Shown here piece after piece: positions 28,077 to 37,017 of a DNA stretch of 64,000 bases. The notes beneath the pieces were generated by a model. That model was not told the origin of the DNA, searched no databases, and worked only from the letters and a program-made list of their open reading frames with translations. Where the stretch lies: positions 3,100,001-3,164,000 of the forward strand of contig OX460916.1 of the NCBI GenBank assembly GCA_949788275.1. The letters are read 5' to 3'. A program made the position numbers and the translations under genes. Numbering within the stretch: position 1 is the first letter of the stretch; every line of letters starts with the position of its first letter. The stretch comes from Weeksellaceae bacterium. GTDB lineage: Bacteria; Bacteroidota; Bacteroidia; Flavobacteriales; Weeksellaceae.

Positions 28077-28402
28077 AGTTCTCGGTCTATGGTAAAAAAG
28101 CGTTTTAAGTGAGAATTTTTTTTCTGCACCGAAAATCATACCTTAAACCACACAACCACACCAGCAATTGGGTCGGTGTATTGGTTTGATGTATAACCGT
28201 ATTTCTTTAATCACACCAGAACTTTCGTACAAAACGTTAGGTATGCACTCACATCTTTTAGATGATTTACAATCAGGGAATAGGGTATGAGCACCAGACT
28301 AAACGTTTAAAGATTCCTGCATAAAAAAACCCTCGCTTGTTCAGGGCGAGGGTCTATAGTTAAGTGTTGTATGCTAAGAATAATAATTAATCAAAAGAGT
28401 GA
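28077..28402. other. Intergenic region with possible decayed gene remnant
   Basis: 326 bp between repeat copy D and ahcY. The last part (28323-28353) is the ahcY terminator. On the minus strand, 28136-28320 can be read as a broken C-terminal fragment if two frameshifts are allowed, ending in YTSNQYTDPIAGVVVWFKV. No family was recognised, and this could be chance. Just after copy D, CTCGGTCTATGG resembles the loop of copies A and E. Confidence 0.3.
28323..28353 (-). terminator. Terminator of ahcY
   Basis: ACCCTCGC pairs with GCGAGGGT around TTGTTCAGG, with seven A on the left giving the U tract on the minus strand. Confidence 0.88.
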
Positions 28403-29716
28403 TTAATATCTATAATATTCTGGTTTAAACGGTCCTTCAACCGTTACACCAATGTATTCTGCTTGTTCTTGAGAAAGAACTTCTAATTCGATTCCTAATT
28501 TAGCCAAGTGCAATTGAGCTACTTTTTCGTCTAAATGTTTCGGTAAAGTGTAAACTTTATTTTCGTAAGCATCCGGATTAGTCCATAACTCGATTTGAGC
28601 TAAAGTTTGGTTGGTGAACGAGTTCGACATCACGAATGATGGGTGACCAGTTGCACAACCTAAGTTTACAAGACGACCTTCAGCTAAAAGAATAATATCA
28701 TTTCCGTTGATGTTGTATTTATCAACTTGTGGTTTGATTTCATCTTTTGTGTGACCGTATTTTTCGTTTAACCAAGCCATATCGATTTCGTTATCGAAGT
28801 GACCAATGTTACAAACAACGGTTTTGTCTTTCATGCGCTCAAAATGCTCACCACGTACAATACCAAAGTTTCCGGTAGTTGTAATAATAATATCAGCATT
28901 TCCAACAACGGTATCCAGTTTCTTAACTTCGTATCCTTCCATAGCGGCTTGAAGCGCACAGATCGGATCGATTTCAGTAACGGTTACAATGGCACCAGCT
29001 CCGCGGAAAGAAGCCGCAGTTCCTTTACCAACATCTCCAAAACCACAAACAATAACACGTTTTCCTGCAATCATTAAATCGGTTGCGCGTTTAATTGCAT
29101 CCACAGCAGATTCACGACATCCGTATTTGTTGTCAAATTTAGATTTCGTTACCGAATCGTTTACATTAATGGCAGGCATTGGTAATGTTCCTTTTTCCAT
29201 ACGTTCGTATAGACGGTGAACACCTGTTGTAGTTTCTTCAGATAATCCTTTGATCTCTTTCACCAATTCTGGGAAACGATCAATAACCATATTGGTTAAA
29301 TCACCACCATCGTCTAAGATAAGGTTTAATGGTTGACGATCTTCACCGAAGAATAAGGTTTGTTCAATACACCAATCAAACTCCTCTTCATTCATCCCTT
29401 TCCAAGCATACACAGGAATTCCTGCAGCAGCAATAGCAGCAGCAGCATGATCTTGTGTAGAGAAAATATTACATGAAGACCATGTAACATCAGCTCCAAG
29501 GGCTACCAACGTTTCAATTAACACAGCCGTCTGAATTGTCATGTGTAGACAACCAGCGATGCGAGAACCTTTTAACGGTTGAGCAGCCTTGTACTCTTCA
29601 CGGATAGACATTAAACCGGGCATTTCAGCCTCAGCTAATGTAATTTCCTTTCTTCCCCACTCAGCTAAAGAAATATCTTTAACTTTGTACGGAATGTATT
29701 GCGTTTTTGTATCCAT
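28403..29716 (-). CDS. ahcY: Adenosylhomocysteinase
   Basis: Splits S-adenosylhomocysteine to adenosine and homocysteine, relieving inhibition of methyltransferases. 437 residues, as expected. Visible landmarks are [17 protein letters not shown] (about 55-71), the substrate segment [23 protein letters not shown], and the NAD-binding [15 protein letters not shown]. The C-terminal KPEYYRY is typical. The start is ATG 29716; an in-frame TTG one codon earlier is unlikely. A -7 box lies 46 bp upstream. No SAM- or SAH-type riboswitch is apparent in the short leader. Confidence 0.97.
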   Translation of the reverse strand: MDTKTQYIPYKVKDISLAEWGRKEITLAEAEMPGLMSIREEYKAAQPLKGSRIAGCLHMTIQTAVLIETLVALGADVTWSSCNIFSTQDHAAAAIAAAGIPVYAWKGMNEEEFDWCIEQTLFFGEDRQPLNLILDDGGDLTNMVIDRFPELVKEIKGLSEETTTGVHRLYERMEKGTLPMPAINVNDSVTKSKFDNKYGCRESAVDAIKRATDLMIAGKRVIVCGFGDVGKGTAASFRGAGAIVTVTEIDPICALQAAMEGYEVKKLDTVVGNADIIITTTGNFGIVRGEHFERMKDKTVVCNIGHFDNEIDMAWLNEKYGHTKDEIKPQVDKYNINGNDIILLAEGRLVNLGCATGHPSFVMSNSFTNQTLAQIELWTNPDAYENKVYTLPKHLDEKVAQLHLAKLGIELEVLSQEQAEYIGVTVEGPFKPEYYRY

Positions 29717-29762
29717 CAAATGATATATTTTGATTAACTTTTGATTTAAGTTTTTAAGTAAA

Positions 29763-29770
29763 CAAATCTA
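29763..29770 (-). promoter_or_regulatory. Bacteroidota -7 box for ahcY
   Basis: Minus strand reads TAGATTTG, an exact TAnnTTTG match in the divergent region shared with the phosphopantetheinyl transferase gene. Confidence 0.45.
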
Positions 29771-29793
29771 CAAACTAATTTACGATTTTAAAA

Positions 29794-30423
29794 ATGCCTA
29801 TTATCGATTCTATTGATCACGCTGGTCATACAAAAATTATCACTTGGGACGTTACCGAAAGTAATGAAGAAATGCTTATGTTGCTTAATCTCAATCCGTA
29901 TAGATTGTATAAATTTAGTCAACTACGCCCAAAACAGGCACAGGAATATTTAGGTTTACGTGCTTGTCTTCAAGAATTAGGGGTGGATTACGATGTTAAT
30001 TATAATGAAAAAGGCAAACCGTATTTACCAACAACCGATGAGATCTCCATCACACATTCTTATGGTAAAGTGGCTGTGGGTGTTAGCGAGGTTTCTATAG
30101 GGATTGATATTGAATTAGAACGACCGAAGAAAATTGCGAATATCAAACAGAAATTTGTCCGAAAAGACGAACAAGATTGGCTTCCTGAAGTCAACGAGCT
30201 AGATTATTTGCATATTATTTGGGGCATTAAAGAAGGTCTATATAAATTAAATGGCGGAAATCTTTGGAATTTTTTACATCATTATCGGGTCGAGTATTTT
30301 CCATTAGTGGAAAATCAACCCATTGTTTGTTGGATATCCGATGAGTATAAAAGCCAAAAATTGACGGCCTATTACAAACGAATAGGCGACCATTATTTAA
30401 TTTGGGTCTTGGATCATGAATAA
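29794..30423 (+). CDS. 4'-phosphopantetheinyl transferase superfamily protein
   Basis: Moves the phosphopantetheine arm of CoA onto carrier proteins. 209 residues, the size of the Sfp/HetI type. Magnesium-binding signature GIDIELERP at about 107-115 and the second motif WGIKEGLYKLNGG at about 146-158 are both present, as is the ITHSYG segment before them. It may be the holo-ACP synthase for this organism. The stop overlaps the pnuC start by 8 bp. Confidence 0.9.
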   Translation: MPIIDSIDHAGHTKIITWDVTESNEEMLMLLNLNPYRLYKFSQLRPKQAQEYLGLRACLQELGVDYDVNYNEKGKPYLPTTDEISITHSYGKVAVGVSEVSIGIDIELERPKKIANIKQKFVRKDEQDWLPEVNELDYLHIIWGIKEGLYKLNGGNLWNFLHHYRVEYFPLVENQPIVCWISDEYKSQKLTAYYKRIGDHYLIWVLDHE

Positions 30424-31078
30424 TTGGTTGGCCTACCTTCTAGATCCTTACCAAACCTATACGCTTTCCCAAATCATGGTGGAGAGTATCGCAGCCTTGT
30501 TTGGTATTGTGTCTGTTTTCTTTTCTTTAAAAAGAAATATTTGGGTTTTTCCAACGGGGATTATTTCAACATTCCTTTATACATTTTTATTATTTAATTG
30601 GGGTCTCTATGGTGAAACATTAATCAATGTATATTATACCCTTATGAGTATATACGGTTGGCTGCTTTGGCATAAACAGACCCAAGTCGATCGTGTGCAT
30701 GTCCATGTAAATTGGTCCACTAAAAAAGACTATTTCTTTACAATCATCTTGTTTTTAATGAGCTTTTTCTTGGTGCACCTCATTTATTATTTTCGTCCTT
30801 ACTTACAAGGAACGGGAGAACTCCCTTTCACTAACCAATTTAATCTCGTCAATAACCTCGATGCAACCACTACATCAGTCTTCTTAATCGCGATGTGGTT
30901 AATGGCGAAACGGAAAGTAGATAGTTGGTTATTCTGGATTTTGGGAAATGTATTGGCCATCGGTTTGTTTACATACAAAGGCTATGGTATTACGGCGATT
31001 CAATATGTTATTTTTACCATTCTTGCCGTTATCGCTTTCTTTAGTTGGCGCAATGATGCTAGAAAAGCAGGCCAGTAG
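30416..31078 (+). CDS. pnuC: Nicotinamide riboside transporter PnuC
   Basis: 220-residue inner-membrane protein with about seven membrane segments. Family features are the early AALFGIVSVFFSLKRNIWVFPTG (about 21-43) with the conserved NxxxxPxG, YTLMSIYGWLLW (about 73-84), and the late segment SWLFWILGNVLAIGLFTYKG. PnuC proteins carry nicotinamide riboside or related vitamins for NAD synthesis. The start overlaps the phosphopantetheinyl transferase stop, so the pair is an operon. No riboswitch or kinase gene is next to it. Confidence 0.88.
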   Translation: MNNWLAYLLDPYQTYTLSQIMVESIAALFGIVSVFFSLKRNIWVFPTGIISTFLYTFLLFNWGLYGETLINVYYTLMSIYGWLLWHKQTQVDRVHVHVNWSTKKDYFFTIILFLMSFFLVHLIYYFRPYLQGTGELPFTNQFNLVNNLDATTTSVFLIAMWLMAKRKVDSWLFWILGNVLAIGLFTYKGYGITAIQYVIFTILAVIAFFSWRNDARKAGQ

Positions 31079-31145
31079 ATTCCATGCCGACCATTTATTT
31101 TTTTTAAAAAAGCTGTATATTAGAGCTCTTAATTAAGTTTAAATT

Positions 31146-31838
31146 ATGTATCAAAATTCCAATCAAGTCGTTGCAGAAGCGACATCAGTAGAACAAGCAA
31201 CTTTTTATAAGCATACCTACGGGCATGTCGCAGGGGGTGTTTTAGTGTTTATCATACTTGAAACGTTGTTTTTACGAAGCGAAACGTTGGTTAATTTAAT
31301 GTTAAGTTTCACACAGGGGTATATGTGGTTAGTTTTAATCGCAGGATTTATGGGAATCTCATGGGTGGCTCAAAAAATGGCGGAAGATCGTGTTTCACGC
31401 CCGAAGCAATACTTGGGTTACTTCTTATACATTGTGGGGCAAGCCTTAATTTTTGTACCCATGATTTATTTGGCACTGGCTATGGGAGGTACCGAAATTA
31501 TTAAACAAGCGGGGATTGTAACTTTGGCACTTTTTGGGGGGTTAACCGCAACGGTTTTTATCACCAAAGCCGATTTTTCATTCTTGAAAAGCATTGTGAC
31601 CATCGGGTTTTTTATCGCACTTGGTTTAATTGTTGCAGGAATGATTTTCGGATTTGATTTAGGATTATGGTTTTCAGTAGGAATGTGTGCCTTGGCCGCA
31701 GGATCTATTTTATACAATACCCAACAAATTAAATACAACTATGCTACAGATCAATATGTTCCAGCAGCCTTAGGTTTGTTTTCTTCTTTAATGTTACTGT
31801 TTTGGTACATTTTAAGAATTTTCATGAGCCGTGACTAA
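31146..31838 (+). CDS. Bax inhibitor-1/YccA family membrane protein
   Basis: 230 residues with seven membrane segments, matching the TMBIM/YccA family of inner-membrane proteins (YccA in E. coli modulates FtsH). Typical text includes YKHTYGHVAGGVLVF near the start, GLTATVFITKADFSFLKS in the middle and the helix YNTQQIKYNYATDQYVPAALGLFSSLMLLFWYI at the end (only part quoted as landmark). Single gene with a terminator. Confidence 0.88.
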   Translation: MYQNSNQVVAEATSVEQATFYKHTYGHVAGGVLVFIILETLFLRSETLVNLMLSFTQGYMWLVLIAGFMGISWVAQKMAEDRVSRPKQYLGYFLYIVGQALIFVPMIYLALAMGGTEIIKQAGIVTLALFGGLTATVFITKADFSFLKSIVTIGFFIALGLIVAGMIFGFDLGLWFSVGMCALAAGSILYNTQQIKYNYATDQYVPAALGLFSSLMLLFWYILRIFMSRD

Positions 31839-31869
31839 ACGAACATTTACGTAAATAATATGTATATTG

Positions 31870-31896
31870 AACCGTAGCCTGAGCTGCGGTTTTTTT
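31870..31896 (+). terminator. Terminator after the Bax inhibitor-1 family gene
   Basis: ACCGTAGC and GCTGCGGT pair with one mismatch around CTGA and lead into six T. Confidence 0.82.
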
Positions 31897-31910
31897 ATTA
31901 AACGAATTTT

Positions 31911-32627
31911 ATGACCGATAAAGAGAAAGAAGAAGAAAGAATCCAATCCCCTTTTAGACCAAAAGATTGGAATGAGATACGAATTAATGATTCGTGGGCT
32001 CTGTTTAAAATTATGTCAGAATTTGTGAATGGCTATGAAGCGATGTCGCAAATAGGCCCATGTGTATCCATCTTCGGATCGGCCCGAACCAAAGAAGATC
32101 ATCCGTATTACCAAATGGCTGAAGAAATCGCTTTTCAATTAACTAAAATTGGGTTTGGTGTTATTACCGGTGGTGGTCCTGCGATCATGGAAGCAGCCAA
32201 TAAAGGCGCTCAACGCGGAGGGGGAAGCTCAGTCGGTTTAGGTATTCGATTGCCGTTTGAAACCGAATTGAACAAATTTATCGACCGTGATTTTGAAATT
32301 AATTTTGATTATTTCTTTGCCCGTAAAGTGATGTTTGTTAAATATTCTCAGGGATTTATTGTTATGCCAGGTGGTTTTGGAACATTGGATGAATTATTTG
32401 AAGCCTTAACACTAATTCAAACCAAAAAAACGGGTCGTTTCCCTATTGTGTTAGTTGGTAAAGCGTATTGGTCGGGTCTTATAGATTGGATGAAGAACCG
32501 AATGTTAGAAGATGGCTATGTCAATGAATCCGACTTTGAATTATATCGTTTAGTCGATACCCCAGAAGAGGCGGTTGCTCATATTGCCGAGTTCTATGAA
32601 AAATACAATATTAAATTAAATTTCTAA
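31911..32627 (+). CDS. LOG-family protein (TIGR00730, Rossmann-like phosphoribohydrolase)
   Basis: 238 residues with the LOG signature: GGGPAIMEAANKGAQRGG (about 85-102) and PGGFGTLDELFEALTLIQ (about 152-169), the conserved PGGxGTxxE nucleotide-binding motif. Relatives release cytokinin-type bases from nucleoside monophosphates or act as general nucleotide phosphoribohydrolases; the native substrate in Bacteroidota is unclear. The N-terminal about 40 residues are a helical extension. Confidence 0.9.
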   Translation: MTDKEKEEERIQSPFRPKDWNEIRINDSWALFKIMSEFVNGYEAMSQIGPCVSIFGSARTKEDHPYYQMAEEIAFQLTKIGFGVITGGGPAIMEAANKGAQRGGGSSVGLGIRLPFETELNKFIDRDFEINFDYFFARKVMFVKYSQGFIVMPGGFGTLDELFEALTLIQTKKTGRFPIVLVGKAYWSGLIDWMKNRMLEDGYVNESDFELYRLVDTPEEAVAHIAEFYEKYNIKLNF

Positions 32628-32660
32628 GGAGGCTTGCTTTGGAATGGGTTTAATCGTTAT

Positions 32661-32693
32661 AAAAAAGGGCGCAGATATTTCTGCGCCCTTTTT
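32661..32693. terminator. Bidirectional terminator between the LOG and thioesterase genes
   Basis: AAAAAGGGCGCAG pairs with CTGCGCCCTTTTT around a five-base loop; serves both converging genes and touches the thioesterase stop. Confidence 0.9.
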
Positions 32694-33435
32694 AGGGTAT
32701 AAGTTCTAAGCAACAACTGTAACAAGGCTTTTGGTCCCGTACAATGGTGAAAGCAATTGTATTTGCTGTTGTTTTTTTATAAAGGATGACCTCATCGTTT
32801 AAGTTGAGTTCTTTCATAAAATTTTGGTCAAAGGCCTTAATTCTTTCCTCAAGAATAATAGCGGGGTCGATATGATTTAAACACCATTCTAAATACTTGG
32901 TATTATTCACATGATTGACAATATCCAAATCTGAAAAACAGACTTGGTAGTTAAAATGTTCATCGGAATCTTCAACAATGGCAATTCGACTATTTTCAAT
33001 CACCGTACCATGCTCCTCTGGGTAAAACGCTAGATGGTCAAAAGGAATTTGTAATACGTCTGGTCGTCTTGTTTGGGTATTGAATACAGCCCAAAGGGAA
33101 GAAACACCAATGCACTTTTCTCCATTTTGTTCAACCGTAAATTCCCGGGACGATTTTACCCCTTGTAATTTCTTGATCCAAGTTACAATATCAACTTCTT
33201 CTAAGCGTTGGGGCATCCGATGAATTTCGATGCGCATCCGCATCAAGACCCACGATTGATGGGCTTTTTGCAAATCGATATAGCCTAAACCACATTCAAT
33301 AGCGTGTTCAGAAGCCGATAATTGCAATAAATTGGTTAATTCGGGCAACTTTAAACGTGAATTGGGGTAGCATTGCGAAAAATAGATGTCCCATTTTTTG
33401 CGGTGTTTAGATCGAAAGTTAGGCGCAATAGGCAT
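32692..33435 (-). CDS. Acyl-ACP thioesterase
   Basis: Double hotdog-fold enzyme that releases fatty acids from acyl carrier protein. 247 residues. First hotdog at about 1-130 with SWVLMRMRIEIHRMP; the second contains the conserved DIVNHVNNTKYLEWCL (about 172-187), which holds the catalytic Asn/His of plant and bacterial FatA-type enzymes. The start is ATG 33435; a TTG two codons before is possible. It lies 15 bp after ribH and is probably co-transcribed with it. Confidence 0.88.
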   Translation of the reverse strand: MPIAPNFRSKHRKKWDIYFSQCYPNSRLKLPELTNLLQLSASEHAIECGLGYIDLQKAHQSWVLMRMRIEIHRMPQRLEEVDIVTWIKKLQGVKSSREFTVEQNGEKCIGVSSLWAVFNTQTRRPDVLQIPFDHLAFYPEEHGTVIENSRIAIVEDSDEHFNYQVCFSDLDIVNHVNNTKYLEWCLNHIDPAIILEERIKAFDQNFMKELNLNDEVILYKKTTANTIAFTIVRDQKPCYSCCLELIP

Positions 33436-33450
33436 AATCAAAAAGAGGGA

Positions 33451-33951
33451 TTAAAGCCCTGTGACTTTTTTCTTCATGTCGGCCATCATAACGGCGGCTA
33501 CACCAGCTTCAATACCTTTATTCCCGTGTTTTCCTCCTGAACGATCCAATGATTGTTGTTCGTTTTCATCGGTTAATACACAAAATATAATGGGGGTATT
33601 GTGTTGAATATTTAAGTCTTTGATCCCATGTGTAACACCTTCACATACATAATCGAAGTGAGCGGTTTCACCACGAATAACAGAACCAATGACAATGATT
33701 CCGTCTAAATCGGGTTGATTTTTCGCTAATTTATCCGCACCATAGATTAATTCGAAACTTCCTGGAACTGGGTAGGTGGTTACGTTTTCAGGGTTAGCGC
33801 CTAAATCGATTAACGTATCTACAGCTCCTTTTTCAAGATTACCGGTGATATGGTGATTCCATTGTGAAGTAACCACAGCAAATTTAAAATTTGCAGCATT
33901 GGGTAAGGTAGCCTTATCGTATTGCGATAAGTTTTTATTTTCTGTTGCCAT
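33451..33951 (-). CDS. ribH: 6,7-dimethyl-8-ribityllumazine synthase
   Basis: Penultimate enzyme of riboflavin synthesis. 166 residues, with FAVVTSQWNHHITGNL near residue 25, VPGSFELIYGADKLA near 62 and GSVIRGETAHFDYV (about 88-101) containing the catalytic His. Complete. It is followed by the acyl-ACP thioesterase gene. No FMN riboswitch is seen in the short space upstream. Confidence 0.97.
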   Translation of the reverse strand: MATENKNLSQYDKATLPNAANFKFAVVTSQWNHHITGNLEKGAVDTLIDLGANPENVTTYPVPGSFELIYGADKLAKNQPDLDGIIVIGSVIRGETAHFDYVCEGVTHGIKDLNIQHNTPIIFCVLTDENEQQSLDRSGGKHGNKGIEAGVAAVMMADMKKKVTGL

Positions 33952-34015
33952 GTTTATAAAGATTGAAATGTAAAATTACATAAAAATTACGAGGGATTAA
34001 ACTGAGTTAACTCCA

Positions 34016-34050
34016 TAAAAAAAGCCAAACATGGCGTTTGGCTTTTTTTA
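34016..34050 (-). terminator. Terminator of the TPR-protein gene
   Basis: AAAAGCCAAAC and GTTTGGCTTTT pair around ATGGC, flanked by A and T runs. Confidence 0.85.
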
Positions 34051-34068
34051 AATTCTATATCGAGTTGC

Positions 34069-34776
34069 TTATTTAGCTGTTTCAGTAGCGTATTTTAGTC
34101 GCTCAACAAATTTTTCGGCTTCACCATTATTTACATTAGGGTATTTATCAACAATTTTTTGAAAATACGATAAGGCGTCTTGATTTTTACCTAATTCCAT
34201 TGCAATTTGACCTGCTTTGGTAAAATACATCGTTTGTAAAGTTTCTAAATCGGTTGCTTCAGCTGCTTTTACAAGGTAGCTTAAGCCTTCCTCCATTTTA
34301 TTCGATTGAACTAAAGAATTCCCTAGCATTCCGAATTTCTGAGCCAACATAATGTCGTCGCTCGTTTTGAAGTCTTCCAATAATTTGACCGCCGAGGCAA
34401 AATCACCTAATTTGTAATAGGCAACCCCTGCTTTAAATTTCGCTAAGTTTCCTGCGTCGGTGTTTCCGTATTCGTCAACGATTTGTTGAAGGCCTTGGAA
34501 GCTACCTGGAGCGCCGTTTAAGGCAACGTTAATTGAATCTTGATCAAATAGACGTTCCGCTTGAGCCATCTCTTTAAAAGCAGTCTCTGACTTTGGGTCA
34601 ACCACTAGTTTCATGTAAGCGAAGTAGCCGATTGCTGCTACTAAGATTCCACCAATGATATAACCAATGAGCTTCGCATTTTTTTCAACAAATGCTTCTA
34701 CATTGAAAGCTGTCTTATCTAATTTTTGAACAAATTGCTCTGTCGCAAATTCTTCTTTCTTATTATTTTTTGCCAT
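34069..34776 (-). CDS. Membrane-anchored tetratricopeptide repeat protein (YfgM-like)
   Basis: 235 residues: a charged cytoplasmic N-terminus, one membrane helix at about 36-55 (KLIGYIIGGILVAAIGYFAY), then TPR-type helix pairs to the end, e.g. AKFKAGVAYYKLGDFASAVKL and YLVKAAEATD followed by QDALSYFQKIVDKYP. The layout resembles YfgM, a periplasmic-facing helper of SecYEG. The role here is inferred only from fold. It sits upstream of ribH, as in many Flavobacteriia. Confidence 0.82.
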   Translation of the reverse strand: MAKNNKKEEFATEQFVQKLDKTAFNVEAFVEKNAKLIGYIIGGILVAAIGYFAYMKLVVDPKSETAFKEMAQAERLFDQDSINVALNGAPGSFQGLQQIVDEYGNTDAGNLAKFKAGVAYYKLGDFASAVKLLEDFKTSDDIMLAQKFGMLGNSLVQSNKMEEGLSYLVKAAEATDLETLQTMYFTKAGQIAMELGKNQDALSYFQKIVDKYPNVNNGEAEKFVERLKYATETAK

Positions 34777-34796
34777 TTTATTAATTTACCGGATTG

Positions 34797-34827
34797 CAAA
34801 AATACATTACTGAACAAATATATCCAA
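34797..34827 (-). promoter_or_regulatory. Bacteroidota promoter (TTG - 20 bp - TATTTTTG) for the TPR-protein gene
   Basis: On the minus strand TTG (34827-34825) is 20 bp before TATTTTTG (34804-34797), matching both promoter boxes; the ATG follows 20 bp later. Confidence 0.65.
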
Positions 34828-34849
34828 TTAATTTATCTACAATGCCTAT

Positions 34850-35434
34850 TTAAAATAAATATGTTACCGATAGATTAATAAATTGGGGACGATTTTTTAC
34901 TTCAAAATTGGTGTTATCCTTGGCGAAATTAGTCGTCATCTTCGAAAAACCGCGTTGGTAACGTAAATCAAATAATAATTTTGAGATCTGAATTCCTCCA
35001 CCAATGTGATAACTTAATCCGAATTCATCTTGTTTGGCATTGGTAAAATCACCTACATTCAATTTATCATCGAAGTAATACGAGAAAACAGGCCCTATTT
35101 GTATATGAGCAATACCCAAGAAACGTTTTCCAATTCCAACCGGAATATCCATGCTTTTCGATTTTACGTCGTAAGTTTTTTTACCTTGTTTGTATTCGCT
35201 TTTTGTTTGGGTATATAATAATTCGGGTTGAATGTATAATCCAGCTAAGCGAGCACGTAACAAAGCACCAACTTGAAAACCAGTTGTCCCTTTTCCTTCG
35301 GTTACTTTATCCATTCCATTCCAGAAACCATCACTGCTGTTAAAGACAACACCTCCTTTAAGACCAAAGTCAATTCCTTGAGCCGAAGCGAATGAAGAAA
35401 CAGCCAATGCTGTCATTAAGAATAATTTTTTCAT
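34850..35434 (-). CDS. PorT-like outer-membrane beta-barrel protein
   Basis: 194 residues: signal peptide (MKKLFLMTALAVSSFASAQ), then alternating strands of a small barrel (FGLKGGVVFNSS, FQVGALLRARL, LYIQPELLYTQTKS, GLSYHIGGGIQISKLLFDLRY) and a final FINLSVTYLF with terminal Phe, typical of exported barrels. It fits the porin-like/PorT family of Bacteroidota; the function is not known. It starts 10 bp after mlaF, so it is probably the third gene of that operon. Confidence 0.82.
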   Translation of the reverse strand: MKKLFLMTALAVSSFASAQGIDFGLKGGVVFNSSDGFWNGMDKVTEGKGTTGFQVGALLRARLAGLYIQPELLYTQTKSEYKQGKKTYDVKSKSMDIPVGIGKRFLGIAHIQIGPVFSYYFDDKLNVGDFTNAKQDEFGLSYHIGGGIQISKLLFDLRYQRGFSKMTTNFAKDNTNFEVKNRPQFINLSVTYLF

Positions 35435-35444
35435 GTGTATAAGA

Positions 35445-36218
35445 TTATTTTTTTTGTTCTTTTAATAAGGCTTCTCTTAATTTTTTGAAAAGATTTGATG
35501 AGTAGACAAAATCGATCACCGAGGGATTGTCGGCCGTTAAAATCTCGTCTTTTGTTCCTTCCCATTCTTTGTATCCGTTTTTTAGGAAAACAATTTTATC
35601 CCCAATTTCCATCACCGAGTTCATATCATGGGTATTGATAATGGTGGTGGTGTTTAATTCAACGGTTAAATCGTGAATTAATTGGTCAATCACTAAAGCT
35701 GTTTTAGGATCCAACCCTGAATTGGGTTCATCAGCAAACAAATATTTGGGGCTATTGACAATGGCACGTGCAATGGCCACCCTTTTTTGCATTCCACCAG
35801 AAATTTCAGAGGGGTATTTTTTCAAGGCGGTACGTGCAATTTCTACCCGATCTAAAACTTCCCGCGCGCGTTGATCAATTTCAGCTGCCGTCATATCCGA
35901 GAACATTTCCAAGGGAAACTTTACATTCTCTAAAATATTCATCGTATCATACAAGGCACTTCCTTGGAATACAACGCCAATTTCGCTTCGAAGGCGCTGC
36001 TTTTCGGCATAGTCATATTGAATCATATCTTCGCCTTCGTACAAAATCTGTCCAGAGGTTGGGGTCAATAATCCAATTAAGTTTTTAATAAACACCGTTT
36101 TGCCCGAACCACTTTGACCGATGATTAGGTTCACTTTTCCTTTTTCAAAATTCAATGAAAATCCTTTTAAGACTTCAATATCATCAAATGATTTGCGAAT
36201 ATCTTTTACTTCGATCAT
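35445..36218 (-). CDS. mlaF: ABC transporter ATP-binding protein, MlaF type
   Basis: 257-residue ATPase of a phospholipid-trafficking (Mla-type) ABC importer. Walker A GQSGSGKT (about 34-41), signature SGGMQKR (about 140-146) and Walker B YLFADEPNSGLDP (about 160-172) are intact, as is the switch His in THDM. The start overlaps the permease stop (TAATG), so translation is coupled. A substrate-binding MCE protein is not in this cluster. Confidence 0.92.
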   Translation of the reverse strand: MIEVKDIRKSFDDIEVLKGFSLNFEKGKVNLIIGQSGSGKTVFIKNLIGLLTPTSGQILYEGEDMIQYDYAEKQRLRSEIGVVFQGSALYDTMNILENVKFPLEMFSDMTAAEIDQRAREVLDRVEIARTALKKYPSEISGGMQKRVAIARAIVNSPKYLFADEPNSGLDPKTALVIDQLIHDLTVELNTTTIINTHDMNSVMEIGDKIVFLKNGYKEWEGTKDEILTADNPSVIDFVYSSNLFKKLREALLKEQKK

Positions 36219-36964
36219 TAGCTTAAGATTGTTTGGGTTAATACAAGGTTAATCACAATAATGGCAATAGAGGTCCATACAACAGCTGTTGTTGAAGAAC
36301 GTCCCACTTCCAAAGATCCACCTTTTACATTGTAACCAAAATAAGCTGGAATGGTGGCAATGACAAAGGCAAAAACCATGGTTTTTACAAAGGTATACAC
36401 ATATAACTTCGTCGCCATATGCATTTGCAATCCAGTGATAAAATCAGATTCTGACCATAACTTGGTCGATACACCAATTAAATGACCTCCTAATAAACCG
36501 AAGCCAATACTAATCATAATAAGCAGGGGGTTAAAAAAGATACAGGCCACCACTTTGGGCATAATTAAAAAATTAGCCGAGTTGATTCCCATAACGTCTA
36601 GGGCGTCGATTTGTTCGGTAACCCGCATAGTCCCAATACTGGAAGCAATATAGGAACCTACTTTACCTACAAGAATTAAAGACATAATGGTTGGTGCAAA
36701 TTCGAGCACCAAGACAACTTTGGTGGCATAACCAATATAGCTATCGGGTACGGGTATATCAGCTCCTTGAAAGTTCTGTGCCATCTGTATAGCGACAACA
36801 GCTCCCATAAAAGTTGATATAAAGGTAACGATACCTAATGAGTTCATTCCTAGGTCATATATTTCTCGAATTGTTAATTTCCAAAACACACTCCATTTCT
36901 GAGGTTTACTGAATACTTTAGCCATCAGCATAAAGTATTCTCCGATGTGAGCAATTAATTTCAT
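36218..36964 (-). CDS. mlaE: ABC transporter permease, MlaE type
   Basis: 248-residue inner-membrane permease of the MlaE family with five or so membrane segments; characteristic text is FISTFMGAVVAIQMA, PTIMSLILVGKVGSYIASSIGTMRVTEQIDAL and the final TSIAIIVINLVLTQTIL (partial landmarks). The start is ATG 36964. A TTG nine codons upstream is open, but a -7 box (36970-36977) overlaps it, which favours the ATG. Confidence 0.92.
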   Translation of the reverse strand: MKLIAHIGEYFMLMAKVFSKPQKWSVFWKLTIREIYDLGMNSLGIVTFISTFMGAVVAIQMAQNFQGADIPVPDSYIGYATKVVLVLEFAPTIMSLILVGKVGSYIASSIGTMRVTEQIDALDVMGINSANFLIMPKVVACIFFNPLLIMISIGFGLLGGHLIGVSTKLWSESDFITGLQMHMATKLYVYTFVKTMVFAFVIATIPAYFGYNVKGGSLEVGRSSTTAVVWTSIAIIVINLVLTQTILS

Positions 36965-36969
36965 TAGGG

Positions 36970-36977
36970 CAAAATTA
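36970..36977 (-). promoter_or_regulatory. Bacteroidota -7 box just before mlaE
   Basis: Minus strand TAATTTTG, five bases before ATG 36964, predicting an almost leaderless mlaE-mlaF mRNA. Confidence 0.45.
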
Positions 36978-37017
36978 ATATTTTTATTCAAATGGGTTTT
37001 TATTTATCTTGCACAAT

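Noticed and set aside
27901-28095. Short open frames reading through repeat copy D on both strands
   Set aside because: They exist because the repeat lacks stops in some frames; the same frames occur in copy E with unrelated ends, so they are not genes.
29717-29793. Possible SAM or SAH riboswitch before ahcY
   Set aside because: The leader is under 80 bp and lacks the conserved paired regions of those riboswitches.
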